The notes beneath the pieces are model-generated. The model made no database searches, was not told the origin of the DNA, and saw nothing but the letters and a program-made list of their open reading frames with translations. This document shows positions 1-8,594 of a stretch of DNA of 13,350 nucleotides, piece by piece. Made by a program: the position numbers and the translations under genes. How positions within the stretch are numbered: the first letter of the stretch is position 1; each line of letters begins with the position of its first letter. Origin of the DNA: CAMDHY01 sp943372725 (GTDB lineage: Bacteria; Pseudomonadota; Alphaproteobacteria; Rhizobiales; Segnochrobactraceae); the NCBI GenBank assembly GCA_943372725.1, contig CALRZT010000105.1, forward strand, positions 1 through 13,350, in the 5' to 3' direction.

Positions 1-5
1 CGCCG

Positions 6-989
6 ATGGCCCCGCGCCTCACCACCCGCGTCGAGCGCTATCCGATCGCCGGCACCTTCACGATCGCCCGCGGCTCGAAGACGGAAGCCGTGGTGGTGAT
101 TGCCGAGATCGCCGACGGGCCGCATGTCGGCCGCGGCGAGTGCGTGCCCTATGCGCGCTACGGTGAGACGGTCGACGGCGTCGAGGCGGACGTGCGGGCG
201 ATGGCCGACGCCGTCTCCGGCGGCCTCGATTCGCCCACCCTGCAGGGGGCTATGAAGGCGGGGGCGGCGCGAAACGCGCTCGACTGCGCGCTCGTCGACC
301 TCGCGGCGAAACGGGCTGGAACCAGTGCCGCGGCCCTCCTCGGCCTCGCCCCGCTGCAGCCGCTCGTCACCGCCTACACGCTGAGCCTCGGCACGCCCGC
401 GGCGATGGGGGCGGCCGCGGCGGCCGCCTGCGCGCGGCCTCTCCTGAAGATCAAGCTCGGTGGCGCCGGCGACCCCGAGCGCCTCGCAGCCGTCCGTGCC
501 GGCGCCCCGGATGCGACGCTGATCGTCGACGCCAACGAGGGCTGGACCGACGCGCTATTCACCGAGAACATGGCCGCCTGCGCGGCGGCCGGCGTGGCGC
601 TCGTCGAGCAGCCGCTGCCGGCCGGCGCGGACGCCATTCTCGCCGACGTGCCGCACGCGGTGCCTGTGTGCGCCGACGAGAGCCTGCACACCGCCGCCGA
701 CATCCCGCGCCTCGCGGCACTCTACGACGCGGTCAACATCAAGCTCGACAAGGCCGGCGGCGTCACCGAGGCGTTGGCGATCGCAACGGCCGCACGTGCG
801 CACGGGCTGAAGGTGATGGTCGGCTGCATGCTCGGCTCCTCGCTCGCCATGGCACCGGCGGTGCTGGTTGCCCAGGGCGCCGACTTCGTCGACCTCGACG
901 GCCCGCTCCTGCTCGCCCGCGACTGTGAGCCGGGCCTCGTCTTCGAGGGCTCGACGCTGATGCCGCCGCGGCCGGAGCTTTGGGGCTGA
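6..989 (+). CDS. Dipeptide epimerase (L-Ala-D/L-Glu epimerase), enolase superfamily
   Basis: Probable cytoplasmic enzyme that interconverts L-Ala-D-Glu and L-Ala-L-Glu, a step in recycling murein peptides. The 327-residue protein has an N-terminal capping domain (about 1-115) followed by a TIM barrel. The barrel carries the muconate-lactonizing subgroup signatures: KIK at 148-150, DANEGW at 175-180, EQP at 201-203, DES at 224-226 and NIKLDKAGG around 244-252. DANEGW, EQP and DES hold the Mg2+ ligands; KIK and KLDK supply the two acid/base lysines. DLDGP at 296-300 is typical of dipeptide epimerases and argues against muconate cycloisomerase. The ATG lies only five bases from the window edge, so a start further upstream cannot be excluded, though the N-terminus looks natural. 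It is the only plus-strand protein gene and converges on the MFS gene. The dipeptide specificity is inferred from family motifs and may be broader than Ala-Glu. Confidence 0.88.
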   Translation: MAPRLTTRVERYPIAGTFTIARGSKTEAVVVIAEIADGPHVGRGECVPYARYGETVDGVEADVRAMADAVSGGLDSPTLQGAMKAGAARNALDCALVDLAAKRAGTSAAALLGLAPLQPLVTAYTLSLGTPAAMGAAAAAACARPLLKIKLGGAGDPERLAAVRAGAPDATLIVDANEGWTDALFTENMAACAAAGVALVEQPLPAGADAILADVPHAVPVCADESLHTAADIPRLAALYDAVNIKLDKAGGVTEALAIATAARAHGLKVMVGCMLGSSLAMAPAVLVAQGADFVDLDGPLLLARDCEPGLVFEGSTLMPPRPELWG

Positions 990-1188
990 GGGCACAGCGC
1001 GCGGGCGCATGACCCCTCCCCCCTGGTGGGGCAGGTGGCGGGCGGAGCCCGCCGGAGGGGGCCGCCGCGCGAGCGCGGCGGTACGGCGCCTGAGACTGCC
1101 GAGCCGTCGCCCGCCGCCGGCTGGGTCGCCGGTGGCCCTCCCCGGACCGCGTTGCGGCCCGCCCCCCACTGTGAGGGTTTGGGTCCCC
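990..1188. repeat. GC-rich hairpin cluster between convergent genes
   Basis: This 199-base gap separates two convergent genes and shows no coding signal. It contains a perfect 7-bp stem with a 3-base loop (1037-1043 with 1047-1053), then an 8- to 9-bp stem (1062-1070 with 1073-1081). C-runs and G-runs on either side (about 1014-1031 and 1055-1061) could pair to enclose the first stem. The structure resembles intergenic palindromic repeats of Hyphomicrobiales and could also end transcription from both sides. There is no strong T-tract, so a classic intrinsic terminator is not clear. Confidence 0.45.
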
Positions 1189-2405
1189 CTACCGCCTCTC
1201 CCGCAGCATCACCCACGCCGCGATCAGCAACCCAGCCCCGGCCGGGACCGTCATCGTCAGGAATCCTGCCGAGCCGAGTGCCGCGTAGAGCGGCCCGGAG
1301 AGCGCGGTGGCGGTCGCCATCACCAGGGCGATGACGCTCGCCGCCAGCGACTGCACGGCGCCCGCGCGGCCCGGTGAGGCGGTCTCCGAGACCCGGCGCA
1401 CCAGGGCGAGGTGGGTGGCGGCGAAGGAGAAGGCATGCAGGCCCTGGGCGGCGACGAGGACGGCAAAGCCCGGTTCGGCGGCGATCGTCACCCAGCGCAC
1501 GATTGCCGCCAGCGCCGCTATGACGGCGAGCAGCGAGGCCGAGGGGCGCGACGTCCAGCGGTGCGGCAGCGCGAACAGGATCACCTCGCCGATGACGCCG
1601 ATGCCCCACAGGAGCCCGATCTCGGCGCCGGAGAAGCCGCGAGCCTCGAAGGCGAGGGAGCCGAAGCCGTAGATCATCGCGTGGCTGCCCTGGACGAGGG
1701 CGCAGGCGAGGACGAGCGGCAGCGCCGGCCGGATCGCCAGCACGGCGTCGGCGAAGCGGGGCCGCTCGGCGGGCCGCTCGACCCGGCCGCCGCGGGCGCT
1801 TGCCACCATCACGCCGGCAGCGGCAACCGCCAGGGCGAGGGTCGCCATCATCATCGGCCAGACGGCGGTTGCCGGCAACTGGCCGAGCACCGCGCCGGCG
1901 GCGAGCGAGGCGGCGATGAAGGCGGCCGAGCCGTAGAGCCGCATGCGCCCGTAGCTCGCCCGCCCCGCCCGTACCACCGCCATCGCCGCCGCGTCAGCGA
2001 TCGGCAGCTGCGTCGTCCAGACCGCCGTGAAGGCGAGGCTGACGACGAGAAGCGCGACGACGCCGGACGACACCGCGACGAGGCCGAAGATCGCCAGCGA
2101 CGCAATGGCATAGGCGAGGATGGCGCGCGGCAGCGAGCCGATGCGGTCGGCGAGCGCGCCCATCGCGGCGAGCGTGACGACGCGCGCCGCCATCGGCACG
2201 GCGAGCACGACGCCGATCTCGTCCGGCGTCAGGCCGACCGCGGCGAGGTAGACCGGGAAGTACGGCAGGTGGACGCCGACGGAGAGGAAGATCGCGGCGA
2301 AGTAGAGCGAGATCGTCCAGGGCGCCGGAAGGCCGGGCGTGGCCGGGGCGGGACGGTCCACCGCCGGACGATCGACCGCGGGGCGCTCCGCCCTCGGGGC
2401 TGCGG

Positions 2406-2409
<4 letters not shown>
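1189..2409 (-). CDS. MFS permease, HcaT/LacY-like (MFS_1_like)
   Basis: Predicted 12-helix inner-membrane permease of 406 residues; substrate unknown. After a proline/arginine-rich N-terminus with a VDRPA tandem (about 11-20), the first helix starts near residue 33. A motif-A-like loop, GALADRIG, lies near 84-91 between helices 2 and 3. The stretch YGRMRLYGSAAF in the middle is typical of the HcaT (3-phenylpropionate) branch of the superfamily. I chose the TTG at 2409 because GGAG sits 8 bases upstream and the TTG overlaps the TGA of the dehydratase, which implies translational coupling. A GTG at 2361 would give a protein 16 residues shorter. The reading frame stays open far upstream, but there it only shadows the dehydratase. 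Pairing with an amino-acid dehydratase hints at uptake or export of an amino acid or related acid, which is inference. Confidence 0.82.
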
Positions 2410-3413
<1,004 letters not shown>

Positions 3414-3509
3414 GGGGGCTCGCGGCAAACGGAGGAAGCGGCAGGGGCGCCCGTTCGCTTGCCCGAGCGCCGGGGCGGCGTCAATCGGGGCGGCTCGCCT
3501 GCGCGTCGA

Positions 3510-4631
3510 CTATAGCCGCCGCAGGTGGTTGTCCCAGGCCACCTCCGCGTGCCCGACGCCCGCGTCGGCCTCCGCGCGGCGGACCACGACGTCGCCGTCG
3601 CCGCTGGTCAGCACGAAGCCGCCGCCGGTGGCGGGGGCGGCGCCGCAGCCATCGTGAAGCGGCCGGCGGTCGACGACCGCGTCGGTCTCGGTGTCGACGA
3701 CGAGCACGATGCCGCCGCGCGGGCCGGAGACGGCGAGGTGGCGGCCGTCGTCGGCGATGGCGAGCGAGCCGACATAGTGGCGCAGCGCCAGGCGGGCCTC
3801 GTCGGGCAGCGCGACGAGGCGAAGGTCCGCGCCGGGCGCGTGGACGGCGAGCAGCGGTGCGGCCGCCTCGTCGGCACCCTCCCACTGGCAGCCGAGCCAG
3901 GCGCGGCCGCGGGCGTCGACGGCGAGGTGGCGGGGGCTGAGGCTCGTGAGCGCGGCCGGCGGCGCGACGCTCTCCAGGAGGTCGCCGGTCTCGATGTCGA
4001 CCCGGGCGAGCGATGGCTGCATGTCGGCGAGGTTGAGCGGCGCGCGCGGATAGTCGGGATGGGTGAGGATGCCGCCGTTGGCGACGATCAGCGTGCGGCC
4101 GTCGGGGGCGAACAGGATCTCGTGGGTGCCGACGCCGTGGCAGGGAAGCTCGCCGATGCGGGCAAAGCCCTTGTCGACGTCGTAGACGCCGACGACGCCG
4201 ACGCCCTCGTCATAAGCGTTCTCCGCCGCATAGAGCAGCCGCCCATCGCGGGAGAATTGGCCGTGGCCCTCGAAGTGGCGGCCCTCGGGGGCTTCGATGA
4301 CGCGGTCGGGTGCCGCGCCCGCGCGGTCGAGGACGATGGCGAAGGTCCCCGGGCGGCGGGCGAACAGTACGAGCCGGCGGCCGCTCGGGTCCACGGCGGC
4401 GCAGTGGCCGCGGGCCGGGATGTCGGCTGTGCGGAGGATGGCGCCGGCCTCGTCGAGCAGCGCGACGCCGAAGCGGCCGTCCGGGAACCGGCAGGCGGAG
4501 GCGTATTGCGCGCCCTCCCCGGCGCACGCCAGCGGCGCCACGGCGAGCGACAGCATCAGCCCGCCACCGGCCGACAGCAGCGCCCGGCGGTGAAGGCCGC
4601 CCGCCCGCCGCTCAGTCGCCGTCGAGCGCAT
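3510..4631 (-). CDS. DUF1513 family exported protein
   Basis: Protein of 373 residues with a twin-arginine-like leader (HRRALLSAGGG, then a hydrophobic stretch ending in CAGEG, near residues 15-40), so it is probably periplasmic. The rest is repetitive: short segments such as DPSGRRLVLFARR, FSRDGRLLYAAEN, FAPDGRTLIVANGG and IADDGRHLAVSGP look like blades of a beta-propeller. This is the DUF1513 pattern (PF07433). Its biochemical role is unknown. Members are known as the last gene of imelysin/di-haem peroxidase operons, as here. The ATG lies 20 bases inside the end of the upstream imelysin gene and has no obvious Shine-Dalgarno sequence, which suggests coupled translation. A binding or scaffold role for the neighbouring redox proteins is a guess. 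Confidence 0.85.
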   Translation of the reverse strand: MRSTATERRAGGLHRRALLSAGGGLMLSLAVAPLACAGEGAQYASACRFPDGRFGVALLDEAGAILRTADIPARGHCAAVDPSGRRLVLFARRPGTFAIVLDRAGAAPDRVIEAPEGRHFEGHGQFSRDGRLLYAAENAYDEGVGVVGVYDVDKGFARIGELPCHGVGTHEILFAPDGRTLIVANGGILTHPDYPRAPLNLADMQPSLARVDIETGDLLESVAPPAALTSLSPRHLAVDARGRAWLGCQWEGADEAAAPLLAVHAPGADLRLVALPDEARLALRHYVGSLAIADDGRHLAVSGPRGGIVLVVDTETDAVVDRRPLHDGCGAAPATGGGFVLTSGDGDVVVRRAEADAGVGHAEVAWDNHLRRL

Positions 4632-5697
4632 TGAAGCCGACGCTGAGGCCGAGACCGGCGGCGACCGTCGTCGCCATCGTCGTGCGGACGCTGGCGAGCG
4701 CGATCGTCACGTAGTCGAGCTTGCCGCGCAGCGCCGGCTGCGTCGCGATGGCGGCGCCGTCGTTGCCGGCGAGGGCAGCGACGGTGCGCTCGGCCTGGCG
4801 CAGCTCGAAGTCGACCGAACTCTTTGCCCAGGCGTCCGCCTCCGGCAGGTCGGCGGCGATGCCGCTCGCGTCGATCAGGTCGCGCTGCGCCTCGATGGCG
4901 GCGGCGAGGTAGGCGACGGTCTCGCCGCTGCGGGCATAGGGAAAGCGGTTCGGTTTCGCCTTGTCCGGGGCGTCGCCCAGCGCCGGGCGCAGGGCGAGAT
5001 CGCGAATCTGCTCGAGGCCGGTGAGCGAGGCTTTCAGCACCTCGTTCGCCGCCTCCTCCCAGGAGCGGTAGGCGGGGTTGCCGGGGCCGGGATTGAGGAT
5101 CGGCACGTCGTCGCGGGCCCAGGCCTCGTCGAGCGCGCCGGCGATCGCCACGACGTTGCCGGCGGCGGCCTCGGCGACGAGGCAGTTGTCGGCGAGCCCG
5201 GCCGGGTCGGTGTCGGCCGGCAGCACCACGACCAGCCGCTCGAGCGCCGGCAGACCCTGCACGGCGGCACTCTGGCGGGCGATGCTCGCCGCGTCGAGGC
5301 GCTCCAGCGCGCCACCGGCGACGAGCTGGCGCAGCTGCCGCTCGACAACGCCGCGCGGGTCCGGCCAGAAGGCGACGCGCTCCAGCCGGGCATCGGTGAC
5401 GGCGGCGCCGAAGCGCAGGAAGTCGAGGCGCGCCCAGGCCGTTACCACCGTCCCGAAGGCGTCGCGGACGGCGCGGTGCTCGATGCGCCCCGGCCGGGCG
5501 CAGAAGTGCTCGATGGCGTGGGCGAGCGTCTCGGTGCGGTGGTGGAAGGCGTGGTAGGCGGGGCGGATGTAGTCCTCGACGGCTCGCGCCACGACGGCTT
5601 GCTGGCGGGCGGTGACCGGGTCTTCACCACCTGCGACGACGGGACCACCGGATACCGCCAGAGCCAGCGCGGCCGCCAGTACGAAACGTACTTTCAT
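4612..5697 (-). CDS. Imelysin-family (M75-like) periplasmic protein, motif-divergent
   Basis: Exported protein of 361 residues with a Sec signal peptide (about 1-23, ending PVVAGG). The helical body, with AYHAFHHRTETLAHA near 47-61 and VVTAWARLDFLRFG near 84-97, fits the imelysin fold thought to bind iron or haem in the periplasm. Where canonical imelysins have GxHxxE, this one has GLPALE at 148-153: glycine and glutamate remain but the histidine is proline. The same position is canonical in the other imelysin of the window. The ATG at 5697 overlaps the stop of the DUF1111 gene as ATGA, with a weak GGAAAG upstream; the open frame beyond it only shadows DUF1111. Its 3' end overlaps the DUF1513 gene by 20 bases. 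The peptidase activity once ascribed to imelysins is not supported by these residues. Confidence 0.85.
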   Translation of the reverse strand: MKVRFVLAAALALAVSGGPVVAGGEDPVTARQQAVVARAVEDYIRPAYHAFHHRTETLAHAIEHFCARPGRIEHRAVRDAFGTVVTAWARLDFLRFGAAVTDARLERVAFWPDPRGVVERQLRQLVAGGALERLDAASIARQSAAVQGLPALERLVVVLPADTDPAGLADNCLVAEAAAGNVVAIAGALDEAWARDDVPILNPGPGNPAYRSWEEAANEVLKASLTGLEQIRDLALRPALGDAPDKAKPNRFPYARSGETVAYLAAAIEAQRDLIDASGIAADLPEADAWAKSSVDFELRQAERTVAALAGNDGAAIATQPALRGKLDYVTIALASVRTTMATTVAAGLGLSVGFNALDGD

Positions 5698-6932
5698 AGG
5701 CTTTCCAGATATTTGAGGAGACTTGCTCGATCGCTGTCGGAGAGCGTTTGGTAGGAGGTGCGCGCCGCCGTGGCCTCGCCGCCGTGCCACAGCACGGCTT
5801 CCTCGAGTGTAGAGGCGCGGCCGTCGTGGAGATAGCGCCGGCTCGCCGGGTGGCGACCGACGAGACCGATGAGCGGCGCCGTCCGCCACTGCGACGGCGC
5901 GGCATCGCCGGCGACGGCGGGGTCGGCGAGGCCGTCGCCGAGGTCGTGCAGGAGCAGGTCGGTGAAGGCCGGCACGGTGCCGCCATCGACGGTCGGCAGC
6001 GCCGGCACGTGACAGGCCGCACAGCCGGTGGCGGCGAAGACGGCGGCGCCCGGTGCGTCATCGGCCGGCGCGCGTGGCTGGAGGCCGGCGAGGAAGGCGC
6101 CGAGGGCGGCGGTCATCGGCGCCGCCACCTCGTGCGGGCCGCCACGGTCGCCTCCGCCGTGGCGGGCATCGCGGCAGGCGGTCTGGGCGGGCGTGCAGTC
6201 ACCGGCCGGATCGGGGAAGGTCGCGGTCGAGAGGCCGAGGTCGACAGTGAAGGCGGCGGCGACCTGACGGTCGAGGGTAGCGCCGGTGGCGCGCCAGCCG
6301 TAGCGGCCGATGGCGCGGCCCCCTGCCCCGTCGCTCACCCAGTGGACGCGGCCGGAGATGCCGTCCCCGTCGGCGTCATCCGGGTCTGCGAGGGCCACGA
6401 CCGCCGCCGCGTCGACGGTGTCGAACGCGGCGCGGCCAATGAGCGACGGCGCGCGGCGGACGCCGGCGGATGCCGTGACGGGGCCGAAGGCAAGCGCCTC
6501 CAGGCGCGGCGCCACCCGTGGCCCCGGTTCGCCGTCGCGCACGGCTTCGGCCAGCGCGAACACCACCGCCGCCTCGGCCGCCTGGCCGGGCAGGCCGCGG
6601 GTCTGGATCTGGTCGCCGTAGATGGGGTCGCCGAGGCCGCCGGCGCCCGCCAGCCGCACCACCAGACCGGCCCCGGCCATCTCGCCGCGGTCGTTGACCG
6701 CGATGCGCGCCGCGCCACCGCCCTGGTGGCAGCCGGCGCAGGAGCGGGCGTTGTGGAGGGGGCCGAGGCCGTCGGCCGAGCCGGTGGAGGCGCCGGCGGC
6801 GACCCAGACGCGCTCGAACACCGCCTTGCCGACGATGGCGTCGAGGCCGCCGGCCGCCACGGCTCCGCCGGCCGCCACGACGGCGGCAACGAGAAGCGGT
6901 GCGGCGATCGCTCTCACGGCAGCGTTCCTCAC
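5694..6932 (-). CDS. Di-haem c-type oxidoreductase, DUF1111 (putative peroxidase)
   Basis: Exported c-type cytochrome of 412 residues. A hydrophobic leader (about 8-28) is followed by two covalent haem-binding sites, CAGCH at 65-69 and CAACH at 304-308, and by the C-terminal family signature YLHDGRASTLEEAVLWHGGEA near 367-386 (the HDGRA and HGGEA parts are clear). This matches the DHOR/DUF1111 family (PF06537), related to the MauG/CcpA di-haem peroxidases. It is somewhat shorter than the 450-500 residues I would expect. Activity needs periplasmic haem ligation by the Ccm system. The GTG at 6932 forms a GTGA overlap with the multicopper oxidase stop and has AGGG four bases upstream; a second GTG at 6917 would trim five residues. 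It may consume peroxide or accept electrons from iron oxidation, an inference from the operon. Confidence 0.88.
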   Translation of the reverse strand: MRNAAVRAIAAPLLVAAVVAAGGAVAAGGLDAIVGKAVFERVWVAAGASTGSADGLGPLHNARSCAGCHQGGGAARIAVNDRGEMAGAGLVVRLAGAGGLGDPIYGDQIQTRGLPGQAAEAAVVFALAEAVRDGEPGPRVAPRLEALAFGPVTASAGVRRAPSLIGRAAFDTVDAAAVVALADPDDADGDGISGRVHWVSDGAGGRAIGRYGWRATGATLDRQVAAAFTVDLGLSTATFPDPAGDCTPAQTACRDARHGGGDRGGPHEVAAPMTAALGAFLAGLQPRAPADDAPGAAVFAATGCAACHVPALPTVDGGTVPAFTDLLLHDLGDGLADPAVAGDAAPSQWRTAPLIGLVGRHPASRRYLHDGRASTLEEAVLWHGGEATAARTSYQTLSDSDRASLLKYLESL

Positions 6933-8392
6933 GTGACCCTGACGTAGCCCATCATGCCGGTCTCCTGGTGCTCGATGATGTGACAGTGGAGCATCCAGTC
7001 GCCGGGATTGTCGGCCACCAGCGCCACCTCGAGCCGCTCCTTCGGCGTCAAAAGCACGGTGTCGGCCCAGTGCGGCACGATCTCGCGACGGCTCGACGAC
7101 AGCACGCGGAAGAAGTGGCCGTGGATGTGGATCGGGTGGGGGTGCGGCGTGACGTTGTGCAGCGTCAGCCGATAGGTGCGGCCGCGCTCCAGCACGGCGA
7201 GCGGCGGCGGCAGGCGGGCGTGTCCGCCGTCGGGCCACGGTTCGCGGTTGATCGCCCAGAACGACTTGTCGGTGACGCAGAGCGGGCCGAGCGGCGGGGC
7301 GGTGGTGTCGTCGGCGATCTCGGCGACGCTCGCGCCGGTGGCGGTGGCGCTGAAGGTGAGCGAGAGCGGCAGGGCGTTTGCGAGATCCGGCTCGGCGAGG
7401 TCGGCCATCAGCAGCGGCGCCGGGGCGAAGGGCGTGGTGTGGCGGGTGTCGCCGGTGCCCGCGAGCGTCGCGAGCGTCACCGGCTGCGGGGCGTGATAGT
7501 CGACGAGGCGCGCTTCGCCGCCCGCGGCGGGCGCGCGCACGACGAGGTCGAGGCGCATCGCCGGACCGAGCCGCCAGGACTTCAGCGGAAACGGCGGCAC
7601 GGCGACGCCGTCGATGGCGACGATCGCGGCTTCCGCGCCTTCGACGCCGATCTCCGGGATGCGTGTCGGGTCGACGTTGATCAGGCGCAGGCGGCAGTCG
7701 CCGTTCGCGGGGAGGTCGAGGCGGAGGGCCGCCGCGCCGTTCGCCGAGCGCACGGTGCCGAAGCTGCCGGCGCGCGCGGCCCCCTCGTCGGTGAGGAAGG
7801 GCAGGAAGGCGCCGTCTTCGCCGATCCGCCAGTCCTTCAGGCAAACGAGCACGTCCGCTTCATAGGGCGCCAACTCGTCACCCTCGACGATCAGCACGCC
7901 GAGCAGGCCCCGGCCGAGCGTCTCGGCGGTGTTGCAGTGGGTGTGGAACCAGAAGGTGCCGGTGTCGGGCGGCGTGAAGCGGTAGCCGTAGGTGCTGCCC
8001 GGTGGCACCGGCTTCTGGGTGAGGTAGGGCACGCCGTCCTCGGCGTTCGGGATGCGCAGCCCGTGCCAGTGGACGGACATCTCCTCCGCCCACGCCGGCA
8101 ACTGGTTGTCGAGGGTGGTGACGAGGGTGTCGCCGCGGCGGATGCGGACGACGTGCGGGAAGGTATCGCCCTCGAAGAAGCTCATCAGCGGCATCGCCCG
8201 CCCGCCGAAGGCCGGCAGGGCCACGGAGCGCTCGGCGGCGACGAGCGAGAGCGGCACCTCACGGCCGGCCGGTAGCGCCCCGACGCGGGCGAGCGGCGGC
8301 GGCGCGGCGGCGCGGGTGGATCGCCAGCCGAGAACGGTCGCCGTGACGCCGGCGAGGCCGCCGAGGGCGACGGTGCGGCGGGTGGGGGTCAT
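6929..8392 (-). CDS. Tat-exported multicopper oxidase (laccase/ferroxidase-like)
   Basis: Periplasmic three-cupredoxin-domain oxidase of 487 residues that would couple oxidation of a substrate to reduction of O2 to water. The leader has a twin-arginine motif (TRRTVALGG, residues 4-12) and ends near AAAPP. All four copper-binding segments are present: HWHG at 108-111, HTH at 150-152, HPIHIHGH at 419-426 and HCHIIEHQETGM at 469-480, with Met480 as the predicted axial ligand of the type 1 copper. No methionine-rich insert like that of CueO is visible. The ATG at 8392 is preceded by a purine-rich GGGAAAGG. The stop overlaps the DUF1111 start, so the enzyme is made together with a di-haem cytochrome and two imelysins. 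That context favours Fe(II) oxidation, but phenol or Cu(I) oxidation remain possible. Confidence 0.9.
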   Translation of the reverse strand: MTPTRRTVALGGLAGVTATVLGWRSTRAAAPPPLARVGALPAGREVPLSLVAAERSVALPAFGGRAMPLMSFFEGDTFPHVVRIRRGDTLVTTLDNQLPAWAEEMSVHWHGLRIPNAEDGVPYLTQKPVPPGSTYGYRFTPPDTGTFWFHTHCNTAETLGRGLLGVLIVEGDELAPYEADVLVCLKDWRIGEDGAFLPFLTDEGAARAGSFGTVRSANGAAALRLDLPANGDCRLRLINVDPTRIPEIGVEGAEAAIVAIDGVAVPPFPLKSWRLGPAMRLDLVVRAPAAGGEARLVDYHAPQPVTLATLAGTGDTRHTTPFAPAPLLMADLAEPDLANALPLSLTFSATATGASVAEIADDTTAPPLGPLCVTDKSFWAINREPWPDGGHARLPPPLAVLERGRTYRLTLHNVTPHPHPIHIHGHFFRVLSSSRREIVPHWADTVLLTPKERLEVALVADNPGDWMLHCHIIEHQETGMMGYVRVT

Positions 8393-8406
8393 GGGCAATA
8401 CCTTTC
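8393..8406 (-). promoter_or_regulatory. Ribosome binding site of the multicopper oxidase
   Basis: Read on the minus strand, a purine run (GGGAGAAGGGAAAGG) ends about 8 bases before the ATG at 8392. Its upstream half, GGGAGAAGG, is the terminal arm of the adjacent palindromic element, so folding of that arm could hide part of the site. Confidence 0.55.
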
Positions 8407-8573
8407 CCTTCTCCCAGCATGGCTGGGAGAAGGTGCCCGAAGGGCGGATGAGGGCGCGCGGCGAAGCCGCGCGTCGGCCCCGTCCCCGGCCCCCCGCGCA
8501 AGACACCGGCGCACTTCGTGCGCCGGCCCTCATCCGCCCCTTCGGGGCACCTTCTCCCGCGTGCGGGAGAAGG
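8407..8573. repeat. Composite palindromic intergenic element (RIME-like)
   Basis: The gap between the imelysin and oxidase genes is almost entirely one structured element. Two 47- to 48-base units face each other as near-identical inverted copies (8407-8454 and 8527-8573). Each outer end is a perfect palindrome: 12-bp arms with a 3-base loop (8407-8418 with 8422-8433) and 11-bp arms with a 2-base loop (8550-8560 with 8563-8573). The core has two more perfect hairpins, 8455-8462 with 8466-8473 and 8506-8514 with 8518-8526. The unit resembles the palindromic intergenic mosaic elements reported from rhizobia; that name is from memory, not a database match. Confidence 0.8.
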
Positions 8574-8594
8574 AAGTGTCGCATCGCTTCCGCC

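Noticed and set aside
6933..7844. N-terminal extension of the DUF1111 frame
   Set aside because: The open frame runs far into the oxidase gene, but the extra part is an arginine-rich shadow. The leader, haem motif and GTGA overlap place the start at 6932.
6929..8392. Multicopper oxidase as a CueO/CopA copper-resistance protein
   Set aside because: No methionine-rich segment and no copper chaperone, efflux or CopB-like gene is nearby. The neighbours point to iron, though copper is not excluded.
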